A stretch of 64,000 nt of DNA from Mesostigma viride (taxonomy: Eukaryota > Streptophyta > Mesostigmatophyceae > Mesostigmatales > Mesostigmataceae). The notes beneath the pieces were generated by a model. The model saw only the letters and a list, made by a program, of their open reading frames with translations. It did no database searches and was not told where the DNA came from. Position 1 is the first letter of the stretch. Every line of letters starts with the position of its first letter. The stretch is from contig RPFO01000027.1 of NCBI GenBank assembly GCA_009746045.1, positions 404,001 through 468,000 of the forward strand, written 5' to 3'. Both the position numbers and the translations under genes were made by a program. This document shows, in pieces, positions 21,821-36,814 of this stretch.

Positions 21821-22030
21821 CGGGGCACTGTTCCAATTGCATTAGTAGCTCTTTCCTAATGCAAGTTGTGTAGATTAATACAATATTATTAAGCACTGTG
21901 AGCCGTAGCAGTATAAATGCCGCAACTGCTCCGTTAATCCCACTCCCAAAGAGTGGTCGCGGTTAGCCTAAATATCCGTAAGCCACCCTAACACTTAGGT
22001 CTTTCGCACGTGCAGGGCGGGCACGTTAGA
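21821..22030 (+). repeat. Truncated 5' LTR of the gag-only element
   Basis: It matches 29,890-30,103 (GGGGCACTGTTCCAATTGCA to GGCACGTTAGA). The first roughly 400 bp of the LTR are missing, replaced by the foldback element. Substitutions and a small indel near 21,893 separate the two copies. Confidence 0.85.
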
Positions 22031-22031
22031 C

Positions 22032-22044
22032 TGGTTATCGGAGG
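22032..22044 (+). promoter_or_regulatory. Candidate tRNA primer-binding site
   Basis: TGGTTATCGGAGG begins one base after the LTR. It starts with TGG, as needed to pair with a tRNA CCA end, and resembles an initiator-Met site with one extra T. Confidence 0.45.
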
Positions 22045-23340
22045 TTAGGTTAGGGAGGATTAAAAGCCAGGGCAATGTGAGCTAAGTGGTGGCCGTTGCC
22101 ACTGGAATAGGCGACAGCTGGTAGGGGTAGCGTGAGCTACAACACGGGCAAGCCCCTGCAAGCTGACGGCTCCATTGTACAAAGTCGCCAGCAACATCAA
22201 GGCGACATAAACGAGGTTAGGGAGGTTTAGAATGGTGGCCCAGAGCCGTGCATAGACTAGCCAAGGCCCAGAGCCGAACGGGTTCAACCAGCCCTGCCGG
22301 GGTTGCTGCTAGAACCCGGGAGCGTTCAGAGCCACTAGCCGCAGCCCGGGGCGCCATCCAAGACCGTCATAGCCCATGCTAGTAGCCTTTTGCAAGTCTA
22401 AGGACACGAGACGTCCATGAACATGGTAAGAAGCTAGAGAGTTCTCTCCCATCCTTCCTGTTTTTCCTGTCTTACCCACGCGCGTAGGAACGGGATTTTT
22501 GTTTTCTGTCGTATTCTGTATACACGTCTGTGCACTTTGGTGTTGGGTCGGCCCCAGAGGTCGACCCTCGTGAGTTGTGGGTGGACCCCCAGTCTAGGGC
22601 AACGCTGCCTACAGCTCGAGGGTAGTCACCGGCTGGCCGTTGCCACTTGTGTTGCCGGTGGCTGTACCTCAACGTTTGCGTATTGTCTGTGAACGTGCTG
22701 TTACTGCCTTGTGTTGCTCCCTCGCCGTGAGCACGTCACAAGCACGTACGTAGAGGTATCCTGGGTGGGCTTTCTCCTTTTCCTCCTTGTATGTCCATAT
22801 CTATATTATGCAGTAGCTCAGGATGGGGCAACGGGACAACCAGCCATATTTTTATTAAGGATAAGGTCATACACCCAGCATCCACAGCAATGTGGGTGTA
22901 TTAGTTTAGATTAGTCTGGTAGAATTGTGTGTGCCCCCATGCATCCATCCATCAGGGTTGATACTCCGTGACTCCCCGACAGGAGCGCACGTTTAATAAA
23001 TTAATCCACAGCAAGATGGTAGGGATTTAATACGGTAGCTGAGGCAGATCAGTATATTAGTGATTATATGTTGCTACCAGAAGGGCTGCACCAGACCAGA
23101 GATGTTCCACAGTTACCTGCACAGGATGTGTTGCTTGCACTAGAGCAGCTTCACCTGAGCACGGCCTCTAGGACATAAGCACTAGATAGGGTGCCACTCC
23201 AGCTTATAGCTGATAGCATTTAGTTTATCGCGTATAGTAGAGGACTTGTGGTTTGTCCTTTCTCCTTTCTCTCCTGTGTGCCTGTGTTGGGGGAGGTATT
23301 GTGTACCTGGTAAGGTGCTGGAAAGGTACAAGGGCCCGGA
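22045..23340 (+). other. Long 5' leader of the gag-only element
   Basis: Nearly 1.3 kb lies between the candidate primer site and the first gag ATG, with only short ORFs in it. No promoter or other conserved motif could be named. Confidence 0.4.
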
Positions 23341-27486
<4,146 letters not shown>

Positions 27487-29477
27487 GTACCTATACCAGG
27501 CACTTGACCATCAGGAGGAGAAAGAGGAGGCCGAGATATACACGGCCATTTCTCCCCGGGAGACAAGGTGGTCGCAGCATTGGTGTCTGCGTCAATCTAC
27601 CAAACTGCGGGCCCCATTGGTGCCCCTCGCTTCTATACGTTTTTGCTGTGCCCGTGCGACATTTTCGGGCGGGCGCGAAGGAGGGGATGGTTTCAGGTCG
27701 CGCTGGTCGGGGCGTGACCTTACCGCGCAGAGGCGCGACCACGTCGTTGAAGGACGCGCCCTTGTCCGTGAAGTGGCGCGGCCTTGTCGCGCGGTGGCGC
27801 GGCCTTGTCGCGCGGTGGCGTGGCCTTGTCGCGAATGGCGCGGCCTTGTCCGTGCGGTGGCGCGGCCTTGTCGCGCGGTGGCGCGGCTTTGTCGTGCGGT
27901 GGCGCTGCCTTGTCGCGCGGAGGCGCGGCGGGGAGATCAAACATGTTGCGTTGCTTGTGGATTACAGCCCCTGTGCGCCTTCCGCTGTGACTGGCTCGAC
28001 AGTCAGGTGTCTCGCAGACCGGATGACGAGTTTAGTGCCTGCGCCTGCATCTCCGCACCTGCAAGCAGTGCTTCAACTTGGTCATCCCTGCGTTGACCGC
28101 ACTGGTCAGTTCTGCACACGATTAACTGTCGCGTGCACGCCCCTGTGCATGGCCGCCTCGCGCGTACTATACTATCCCAGTTGTGATACGCATCGTCGCC
28201 TGCGGCCGTGTATCAGGTATTATCGGCATGATTCGGTCGACCCCATCAATTGGGTTGCTTTTGCGTTGATGGGTACGTGCCCTTGATTCGAGTCGCTGGC
28301 GGCGAGTTATATGCTGCCGCGGAGAAGTTTCTGTGGTCCAAGCCACTGGAAAGCCCTCACGTGATAGGATCTGGTGACAGGACGGTGTCGCGCCAGTGTG
28401 CAATGACGTCGCAGCGGTGCGCGACGGTGTCGCACTTCAATGCGACATCGCCGCGTCGCAGCGCGCAGTGGTGGCGCCACCGCGCGCGGATGGCGCGCCT
28501 GCCGGCGCCCCCCCTACCGTCGCTGTCGCTGGTTCGTCATACAGTGTGGCCGCGTCGGGGTTTGCATGGTCCCCCTTTTTGGCTACGCTCCTCTGCCGTC
28601 TCTTGCCTCGGTTGAGTGAGTTGGCCGTCGACGGGACGTTCTCGGCTACACGTTCTCGGCTCTACGAGTCGCTCAGTGCTCGAGTGCGCTGGGTCTCCAG
28701 TCTGTGGAGTCCTTCTTCCAGCTATTTGCTTGCGGTTTCATCGACTGGGCTCGCGATTGGATCGTCAGCACCCAGCACTCTGGGCCTTTATGGGAATGTT
28801 TCCCGACGGCGTTTGGGATTCGGTCTTCCTCACCATGGATCGGCATGACAATGTCGAGGATGTGATGCATTATCGGGTGTACCTAAATGTGTTGATGGTC
28901 ACGTGTGGGACCTACCAGACAGAGGGTAGTTAGATAGAGGGCTCTAGGCCCGCCCTAGGCGTGTTGTCGCCTCGGTATGTAGGCGCCCCTCTGTGTCCTA
29001 CGCAGTCAGCTGGTTTTCCTTGTGACTGGATGTGCTGTCTTGACCATGCTCGTCCTGTCTAGTGCCGTGCCCCCCCGGCAAGGCTTGCCGGGAGGCTGCC
29101 TCTGTGCAAGGCAGTTATGGGAAGCCTAACACCCGGCGTGGTGCTGGTAAGCCCTACACCTCTGGACCCGGCGTGGTGAGGTGGATGAGCGGTTGATTCG
29201 GCCATTTTGGGAACTTACATAAACTGCTGGTTGGTTGTGTTGTGGTGCATTTGGGTGCATAGTGATTTCCTCCCTTCGGCCTAGTAGGGAGGCCCGGCGT
29301 TGACTACGTCAAGACTTGTCCTTGTGTGGCGAGTCTCGGGGATTGGTTTTACTGGCCCGTTGGAGAACAAGGGTTGGGACATAGGACCCCTATGGTCCTG
29401 TGGTCGGGAAGACTTTGTTGTGTGTGTTTTCTTTGTGTGCCTCCTTATCTCTCTGACGGTAAGGGCTACCGTCCCCC
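27487..29477 (+). other. Region where pol would be expected; no pol motif found
   Basis: After the gag stop, another frame continues for a few dozen residues (EYLYQALDHQEEKEEAEIYT) and then becomes low-complexity. No protease, RT, RNase H or integrase motif is visible in any frame up to the polypurine tract. Confidence 0.6.
27773..27925 (+). repeat. 21-bp minisatellite (GTGGCGCGGCCTTGTCGCGCG)-like
   Basis: Six or seven imperfect units of about 21 bp with the core GCGCGGCCTTGTCGCGCG. It is open in several frames on both strands. Confidence 0.8.
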
Positions 29478-29492
29478 GGGGAGGGGGAGGAG
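29478..29492 (+). other. Polypurine tract of the gag-only element
   Basis: GGGGAGGGGGAGGAG lies immediately before the TGTTGCG that begins the 3' LTR, the expected place for plus-strand priming. Confidence 0.7.
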
Positions 29493-30103
29493 TGTTGCGT
29501 GCCCGCCCTTGGAGCGGTCGCAACAATGAATTGTGTATTTTAGCCTGCTTTCATAGTCCGCAGGACTTTGGGACTCATTTCGGGACTTTTCAGGAAATTA
29601 CCCATAGTTTGGACTTTTGTAGGCAAATTTGTAGGCAAATTCGGTACTTTGTGGGATTGGATCAGTTATTTTGGGCCTAGCCTGCAGTACGAGATCTTCT
29701 AGGGGCCGGGTCGGCCCTAGTAGTCGTCAGACAGAATCTTGTGTGGGCTGTTTAGTGGTCTCTGGAAGGTCGGCCCCATGTCGGCACCAGCTTGCCAGCT
29801 TGGTGGCTGGCCTAGGTGAAGTTGGTCCGAGGACGAGAGTCTCGTCCTCTTGGTTCGGAATAAAGTGTGTGTTGTCACCTGTCCGAGCCCGGGGCACTGT
29901 TCCAATTGCATTAGTCGCTCTTTCCTAATGCAAGTTGCGTAGATTAATACAATATTATTACATAATCAGTGTGAGCCGTAGCAGTATAAATGCCGCAACT
30001 GCTCCGTTAATCCCACTCCCAAAGAGTGGTCGCGGTTAGCCTAAATATCCGTAAGCCACCCTAACACTTAGGTCTTTCACACGTGCAGGGCGGGCACGTT
30101 ACA
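29493..30103 (+). repeat. 3' LTR of the gag-only element (611 bp)
   Basis: It starts TGTTGCGTGCC after the polypurine tract and ends GGGCACGTTACA, with TG...CA ends. Its last 214 bp match the 5' LTR remnant. An AATAAA at about 29,860 may be a poly(A) signal. Confidence 0.75.
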
Positions 30104-30844
30104 CTGAGCGACAGGTAAAATTGTACGTTGCTTCGTGTTTTTCTGCCCATGACTGCCCGACTACAAGTCCAGTGCTGGGCTGCTATGTTCATACTACTAT
30201 GACGACTTGGTTGCGGCCTGACCTGCATTCAGTCATGGCCTGGTCAGTCGACAGTTCATATTTGTTACTGGCAGTATTGGCTGTGCGTGCTGACATATGT
30301 AGCTAGTAATGGCCCCTTTGCTCTGTGTGTCGACCTGGCACTGGCCCCGCCGGTCCGGCCCTTACAATGTAGTGAGTCGAATGTAGGCCAGTTGGCTCCT
30401 ATGAACAATTGCTGTATGATGTAAGCGCCGAGCCCTGTAGCTCTCCAGCCCAACGCCCCCTTTGGCCAGTTGAGTGACCGCGTGACAGAGTCATGTATGC
30501 CGCGCCTAGCGCTAGTAGTGTTTGTACGTCACTCCACTTAACCATGCCGCTGGTCCACATTACATGCATGGGTGTGTAAATTTGCGACGGCTAATGCTAT
30601 CTGCCTAAGTCTAATATAGCGGTCGGCAAGCGTTGCGCCGCCACTTGTGTGCATAGGAAAAAAAACTAAAAAGACAGTGCTATTGTTTATGTCCTAAGAA
30701 CTTCGACCCGTCAGTCGCAGGCCTAAATGATGGCCGCCTCCAGTGTTAGGACGGTTCCAAGTTTTCATTCAAATAATTTCTAATCGAGCAGTATTTAACG
30801 AGTGCAAAAGGTCTTCCTCCAATACGCTTGGTAATGAGATTATT
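30104..30844. other. No gene recognised
   Basis: Short ORFs only; no repeat family recognised. Confidence 0.45.
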
Positions 30845-30959
30845 TCGACACCCTTTTGCCCCCTGCGACAAAGGTCCGGCACTATTTACTCGGCGATAAC
30901 CCCTCGCCGGGTAAATAGTGCCCGACCTTTGCCGCAGGTGGCAGAAGGGTTCCGTCACT
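30845..30959. mobile_element. MITE with AGTGACGGAACCC-type inverted ends, copy 2
   Basis: Arms of about 53 bp (GCGACAAAGGTCCGGCACTA on the left; the right arm ends AAGGGTTCCGTCACT) flank a few central bases, so it is almost a perfect palindrome. It is related to the copy at 21,339. Confidence 0.7.
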
Positions 30960-31716
30960 TTTCATTCTAACTTGTGGGAGCCCCCTCCAGTCACACCTAG
31001 CTAGAGACTCCCTAGCCACCGGCACCACTCTAAGCACACTTGTCATAGCGCCGACATGCGCGCCGTGCCTGTAGGTGCATGCACCACCAGGTACGGGTCA
31101 CTACAAACTTTGGACACTACAGCACCACCGTGAGTTACAAACTCAGGTGCATGGCGGATACGAGGGCTGTGTACAACATTCCGGCACCACATGAGCTCGG
31201 TGCAGTACCCAAGTACAGTAACGGGTGCTACAACTAGCTATGCTAGTTAGCGGAGGTCCGGCAGGGGCTGACTGAGCGGACGGAGGTCTGCCGGAACTTG
31301 TACACTTGCCGGAACTTGTAAACTTGCGCTGACATCTGGAGCATCCGAAGATTTACCCGGGCAGTAACTGAGCACCGAGATTCGGGTATACACACAAGGG
31401 AGGTTTCTAGACTGTCCTGCAAAGTGGATGGATGGCAGTATCTTGTGTGTGGTGACAACCAATGAAATGATATAGTTAGAATATTGTGGCATCAATATTC
31501 TAGTCACTCTTACAGGAACAAGGCCGGGTGCCGCAGCCTAGAGTGCGCAGGGCTAATTGCGCGGCCCAGAGGCCGGAGGCGTAATTAGGCTTAATTACGA
31601 GGCCAGGGGGGCGGCGTAATTAGTCTGCGGAGGCTGGTAATTCGTGAGTGAGCGGGCTGGCTGGGAGCCAGCGGCAAGCGAGCGAGTCCTGTCCCGCGTG
31701 TCAAATTTATGTTAAG
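30960..31716. other. No gene recognised
   Basis: No convincing ORF. The words TGCCGGAACTTGTA and GCGGAGGTCCG recur locally at 31,250-31,330. Confidence 0.4.
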
Positions 31717-31833
31717 CGCAAGTAGTCAAAGTGAACCTTCGACGTATAAAAGTAAATAGCCCGGCTATTCGCGCAAGTAGTCGAAGTGAACTTTCGACGT
31801 ATAAAAGCAGATAGCCCGGCTATTCTGCTAACT
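31717..31833 (+). repeat. Two direct copies of the foldback arm
   Basis: Both carry CGCAAGTAGTC, GTGAAC, TCGACGTATAAAAG and AGCCCGGCTATTC; the second ends CTGCTAAC. They match the right arm of the foldback at 21,699-21,820, in direct repeat rather than as a hairpin. Confidence 0.75.
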
Positions 31834-31835
31834 AT

Positions 31836-32390
31836 ATCGATACAGTCTTCACAAGGACGTATCGTAACAAGAAGCAAGGATACGTAGCAGGCACACCATG
31901 AGTGGGGATTGGGTCACTTACAACGTGTTCAAGGCTGTCAAACAATACCGATACAGTTTTTACAAAGACCTATCGTAACAAGAAGCAAGGATACGTAGCA
32001 GGCACACCGAGAGTGGGGATTGAGTCACTTACAACGTGGTCAAGGCTGTCAAACAATATCAATACAGTCTTCACAAAGACGTATCGTAACAAGAAGCAAG
32101 GATACGTAGCAGGCACACCGTGAGTGGGGATTGGGTCACTTACAACGTGGTCAAGGCTGTCAAACAATATCGATACAGTCTTCACAAAGACATATCGTAA
32201 CAAGAAGCAAGGATACGTAGCAGGCACACCATGAGTGGGGATTGGGTCACTTACAACGTGGTCAAGGCTGTCAAACAATATCGATACAGTCTTCACGAAG
32301 ACGTATATCATAACAAGAAGCAAGGATACGTAGCAGGCACACCATGAGTGGGGATTGGGTCACTTACAACGTGGTCAAGGCTGTCAAAGA
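31836..32390 (+). repeat. 111-bp tandem repeat, five units
   Basis: ATCGTAACAAGAAGC recurs at 31,861, 31,972, 32,083 and 32,194, with a slightly altered copy at about 32,307. Each unit also carries GGATACGTAGCAGGCACACC and TGGGGATTGGGTCACTTACA. The period is 37 codons, so it stays open on both strands (repeat NKKQGYVAGTP on plus). I do not recognise the peptide and there is no gene context. Confidence 0.9.
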
Positions 32391-33214
32391 GCCCAGCTCG
32401 CGTGCGATAGTCCCTGAGATACCTAGCCTGCGTTCACAAAGAAAAGCATATACTTCCCAGAAAGTATTGAAATGGTGAAGGCCAGTCGGGCTCTACACTG
32501 GATGCTGGTGAACGGTGAGCAGGCGAGCCAAATCATGGTTTTTCGAACATCCTTTCTTGAAGCTAGGTGGAAATGAGGCCGCACCAGACACTGCGAAGAA
32601 GGGACCTCGGAAAAATCCACGATGTACATAGTGTTTTGTGCGAGAGGCTCCGGCGAAGCTGGCATATCGGAAAAATATGTGTAGTGAGCAAAGAAAAAGG
32701 AAAACAAACGAAAATCTGGCTAGCGTAACGCATTCTCAGTGTTTTCAGATAAGCTACGCAATCTCAGTGCCAGCCTGTCAAGCACTTACAATGCGTGCAC
32801 CTTTGTGCATAAGAGGAAGACGCAATCTACGTTAGTCTATCCTTGCCACGATGTAGCCACCACGGGATCCACATTATGTGGTTGGTGGACAAGTTCGGTG
32901 GCTGAATTGATGAGCGAAATTGATGAGCGACTAATATTAATCAATGCAATTATCATTACGTCTCAATCGTGTTCCATCAATGTCCACACAAATCATATTT
33001 TTCTTTCAACACAACTACCACATTTTGGATTTCGAGGATGGAATCATGATGAGCTATGAGGCTTATGCATTATTCGATAGTCCGGCCAGAAATTCGCGGC
33101 CTGAGTCGCGTAATATTTGCTGGTCAGGCGTCTTTGTTGTAGTCCTGCCGGCCAGCATTTTTTCTGGAACTGGCCCAGTGCCGCGGCCTGCAGTGAGCCG
33201 CAGGCAATATGTAT
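32391..33214. other. No gene recognised
   Basis: Short ORFs only. This is the 3' flank of the LINE. The words GTGCCGCGGCCTGCAGTGAG (33,179) and GTGCCGCAGCCTAGAGTGCG (31,530) are similar. Confidence 0.4.
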
Positions 33215-33372
33215 TTTAAAAAATATAATTACTTACATCAGAGTGAAGGCACCCAATTAAACATAACCTGATAACCAAACCCAACGCTAACAACTAACAA
33301 GCTCTAGAGACCACGACAAATAACTGCAAGCCGGCATGGGACACTCCACACCATGGAACGAAGTAAAACAGC

Positions 33373-36296
33373 CTAATAATAACCGTGCTGCGCCGCAAAG
33401 TCAGCCCGCGTACGGCGTAGCAAGACGTCAGCCATAGCCCGGGTAAGCGCTACCGAAAGGCGTTGGTGCCAGTACGACGTCCAGGTCCGCGCCGACCAAG
33501 GGGCCCGCTGGCCCTCCAGGTCCAGGCGGTCCTCCCGAAGCCGGCAGCACTCTTTAAAGAAGCCGGCGGTCAGGGTCCCCATGGCCCCGAACTCCTCCAC
33601 GACAAAGGGCACCACACGATGGTGCCCGACGTCGCCATGGGCCGTGAGCTTGGCCCGCTCAGCCCGATCCGCCATGGAGCCCGCCGCCTGGGATGCACCA
33701 ACCACATGGCTAAGAGCCAAGGGGCGAGCCACAGAAACGTCAATGAGCAAGTGCCGGCCGCCGCCCTCAAAATCAAGAACCACGATGTCAGGTCGGTGGT
33801 TGGGGGAGTAGAAAGCCGCGCCGTCCGCATCCTCAGACCGGATGTTCGCGTGGGGGAAAACGGACCGGACCATGGCGAGCACCACCGTATGTAAGGAGGA
33901 CAGTGTGCAAGTACAAGTACCAATTCTGATTCTGTTGGCCACCCATGCATGACAGGTAGTGGGTCCCAGTGGGGTCCAAGGCCTGCCCGCAGTTACCACA
34001 GGGCCGCCCTGCGGGAACAAGAGGTTGTGGGGCAAACAGTTGGTGTCGCAGCGCCACCGGATAGTGACTGGGCGCCAGGACAAATGGGGGGGCCATGGGG
34101 ACAGCTCGGAGGTAAGCCGAGCCCACACTCCGCAACGAGAGTGAGAACAGCCACGCGCGACCCTGGGCGTTGAGGTCATCAAAACGAGCCATCCAATCCG
34201 CCGTGTGCAGAATACCCGCGCAGGTTTTCTGGTGTTTATCGATGACGCGGGCAGGGAATGCTGCGGGGGATAGGACGGTGGCGACCAAGGGAGTGCCCCG
34301 AGGGAGGCGGCGTTGGGCGGCCTGAGCGGCGCTGACCGTAGTGCAGGCCTGCTGGATCTCGGCATAAGCATCCTGGATGGCGGTGATGAAAGGGTATAGG
34401 GGCTGGCGGGGTCCAAGAGGTCAGGCGCCGCCGTAGCCAAGAGGGGAAGGAGCCGGCAGCTTTCCGCCCACGACTGAGCGACCGAGCCCAGAAACGCCGC
34501 CGGGGCCAGCCGGGCGGCGCGGGTCAGACCGCAGCCGCCCATCCGGCCGGGCAGGGAAGCGATGCGGATAGAATGGGCCGGGAGATCGGGGCCGGGAACC
34601 AGCTGCGCCAAGGCCGACTGGATGCGTTCGTCGTGGCCCTCGGCGGCCAGCCGGACCTGGGCGGGGAGGGCGCCCCGGAGCCAATAAACGACGCGAGGAT
34701 GCGCGCAAAACCAGAGAAGCAGCCCCTTGGTCTGCGAATCATGAAGACGAGCAATCAAGGGCAAGACCTCGGCGGTGCGCTCCTCGATGGCGGCCCGCAG
34801 GGCGTCGATGACAAAATCGGGGTCGCCTACCGGAACGCCGAGGACGTCCAACCCATGGAGACGGTCGTCCCGGCCCAGGCGCTGCGGCGGAAAGCCAGAG
34901 CAACCACCCTGGGGCGAGTACACCGCGCATTTGGCCAGGGTCAACTCGAGGTTCATGTCGGCCACTTCCGTCTGCAGGGCCAGAAGGGCCGCGTTGGTGT
35001 CCTGCACGGTGCCCATGAGGTAGATGTCGCCGAGGTATGCCAGTTTGGCAACCGCCGGGTGAGCGGCGTGGACCGCGCGGAGGCAAGCCTGGAGGAGGGC
35101 GGCAAAGTATAGGGGCCCCAGGGGGTCGCCTTGCTGGGTGCCGGACCTCGACAGCAAGTCGGCGCGCGTGCCGTCCTCCATAGTGTAAACCAGTTGACCC
35201 GGCTGGCCGTAGCACACGGCGGTCCAAGCATACAGGTCCTCGAAGTGCTCCACAACCGCCTCAAACATGCGCGTGCGGGACAGGCTGTTGAAGGCATTGC
35301 GGCAGTCGACCTTGACAACCGCGTGGGTGGGGTGGGCCTCAAGATATGCCTGCACGGAATGGATGATGACATCGGCCCCACCTTTGGTCGCCACCCTCAG
35401 CTGAGCGGCAACAGAGGTCTCGCCCACCGCGAGGGGGGGGCAGAAAAATTCACGGAGCTCGGGCGCTTTTTGGCGGCAAATCACTTTGCCCATCAGCTTG
35501 CAGAGCCCCTCGCCGCAGGCGATCGGGCGCACCTTGCCCGCGCGGGGGGGCAGGGCACCCTTGAGGAGAGCCAAGAGGCGCGCGCCCGCAAGCCACTCGC
35601 GCGCAGCGCGGGGGGATGCGACCCGCCGCCAGGTCAGTGAGGGTGTCAAAGAGAATGTCCTCGCCCCCGTGCCCCACCAGCACCTCCAAGTGCTCGTAGC
35701 GCCAGCCTGACGGCCCCGTGGAGGAAGCCCGCGGAAGCTCCCGTAGCACCTCCAAGAAGCAGTCATGGTCCAGCAGGAGGGGCGCCGGCGGGGGGTCAGG
35801 CGCGGGGAGCTGGAACCCAGGCTCCGCGGGGTGGAGAGCCGCCAGCGCCGCGAGGGTAGCAGCATTAGCGGGGTCCAGCTTGGCCATTTCCAAGCGGGTC
35901 ATTGCCCGGCTAAGCTGACCCTCACGGACGAGGCGGATGACATCAGCGGCCACAAGTTCGAAGGAGACCTCCCCCGACAGCCGGGCGGTGCGCGGGGGTG
36001 GCACCCCAAACAGCCCCTCCCAGTCCCCCTGCAGAAAGCGGCGACAACGAGCGATAACCGCACCCTGGAGGCCGCGCACGCCCCGCCCGAGTAAGGTGAG
36101 GAGCAAGCGGGGGGTCACCATGTGAAGTTTGAACCCAAGCGGGTCATCCGGAGCGGCGTGCATGCGCTGCAGAGAAATGAGAGCGCATTGCGTGAACAGG
36201 TTGCGCGCACGGTGAGGAAGGTCGGCCAGGGTGGACGCCGGGTTGATGGCACATGCCTCCCAGGAAACCGTGTCGAGCCAGCTCCCGCTAGCCGAG
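33373..36296 (-). pseudogene. LINE reverse transcriptase and restriction-like endonuclease, frameshifted
   Basis: From the solo-LTR junction the frame reads to GPSGWRYEHL (near 35,690-35,720), then shifts by one at a six-G run (35,610-35,615). RT motifs follow: CRNAFNSL (near 35,300), GTQQGDPLGPLYF (near 35,120) and, where YADD is expected, Tyr-Leu-Gly-Asp (35,026-35,037), so the first catalytic Asp is missing. Near 34,395 and 33,900 the frame changes and changes back; the part between carries CGNCGQ...HYLSC (about 33,940-34,000). The endonuclease core RPDIVVLDFEGG...LLIDVSV (33,728-33,804) precedes the stop at 33,373-33,375. Three frame breaks and the motif C change indicate a dead copy. Confidence 0.8.
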
Positions 36297-36809
36297 TGTC
36301 AGGAATCCTGTCCTGAATATGCCCATTATGCTGACCGTGCAGAAATCTATAAGACGGGCATTTGTATTCAAGCCCTAATTAGCAAATAGATATGCTCTAA
36401 TAGCAGTACCTAAGTGGGATTTGTCCTATATGACTATGACTATGACTATGTGCCAAGTTGTACAATGGCACTCGGACCATTGGTCACTATCTTCACCAGA
36501 TTATAGTATTGTGCCATGTGCATGTCATGCCATGCCGTACTGAGTCATGCATGCGCATGCACCATGTTCCAACATGCCAGTTGTCATTATCGACCCTATC
36601 GACCCATTGTCGGCCCATGAGCATACCAGGGCCGCCGCCACCACTCACCTACCATAATTACCAATGTTCACGCTACCTTGAGGTAGCCATGGAAAGCCAC
36701 ACCATATTAACGTAATAAATAATTTTCCTGGCTCCTGACGCTTAAGTTGGCAATGATCCGTTATCCCTAACATATCAATTTAAGTCCCCATTAGCCCCTA
36801 TTTTTGACA
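36297..36809. mobile_element. Solo-LTR-like insertion with CCGAG target duplication
   Basis: The 513-bp AT-rich insert begins TGTCAGGAAT and ends TTTTTGACA, so it has TGTCA/TGACA inverted ends. CCGAG flanks it on both sides (36,292-36,296 and 36,810-36,814). Removing the insert and one CCGAG makes the zinc-finger frame and the RT frame continuous on the minus strand. No internal coding region, so a solo LTR is the best reading. Confidence 0.8.
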
Positions 36810-36814
36810 CCGAG

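Noticed and set aside
31836-32390. CRISPR array
   Set aside because: The units are continuous 111-bp tandem copies without variable spacers, and the genome is eukaryotic.
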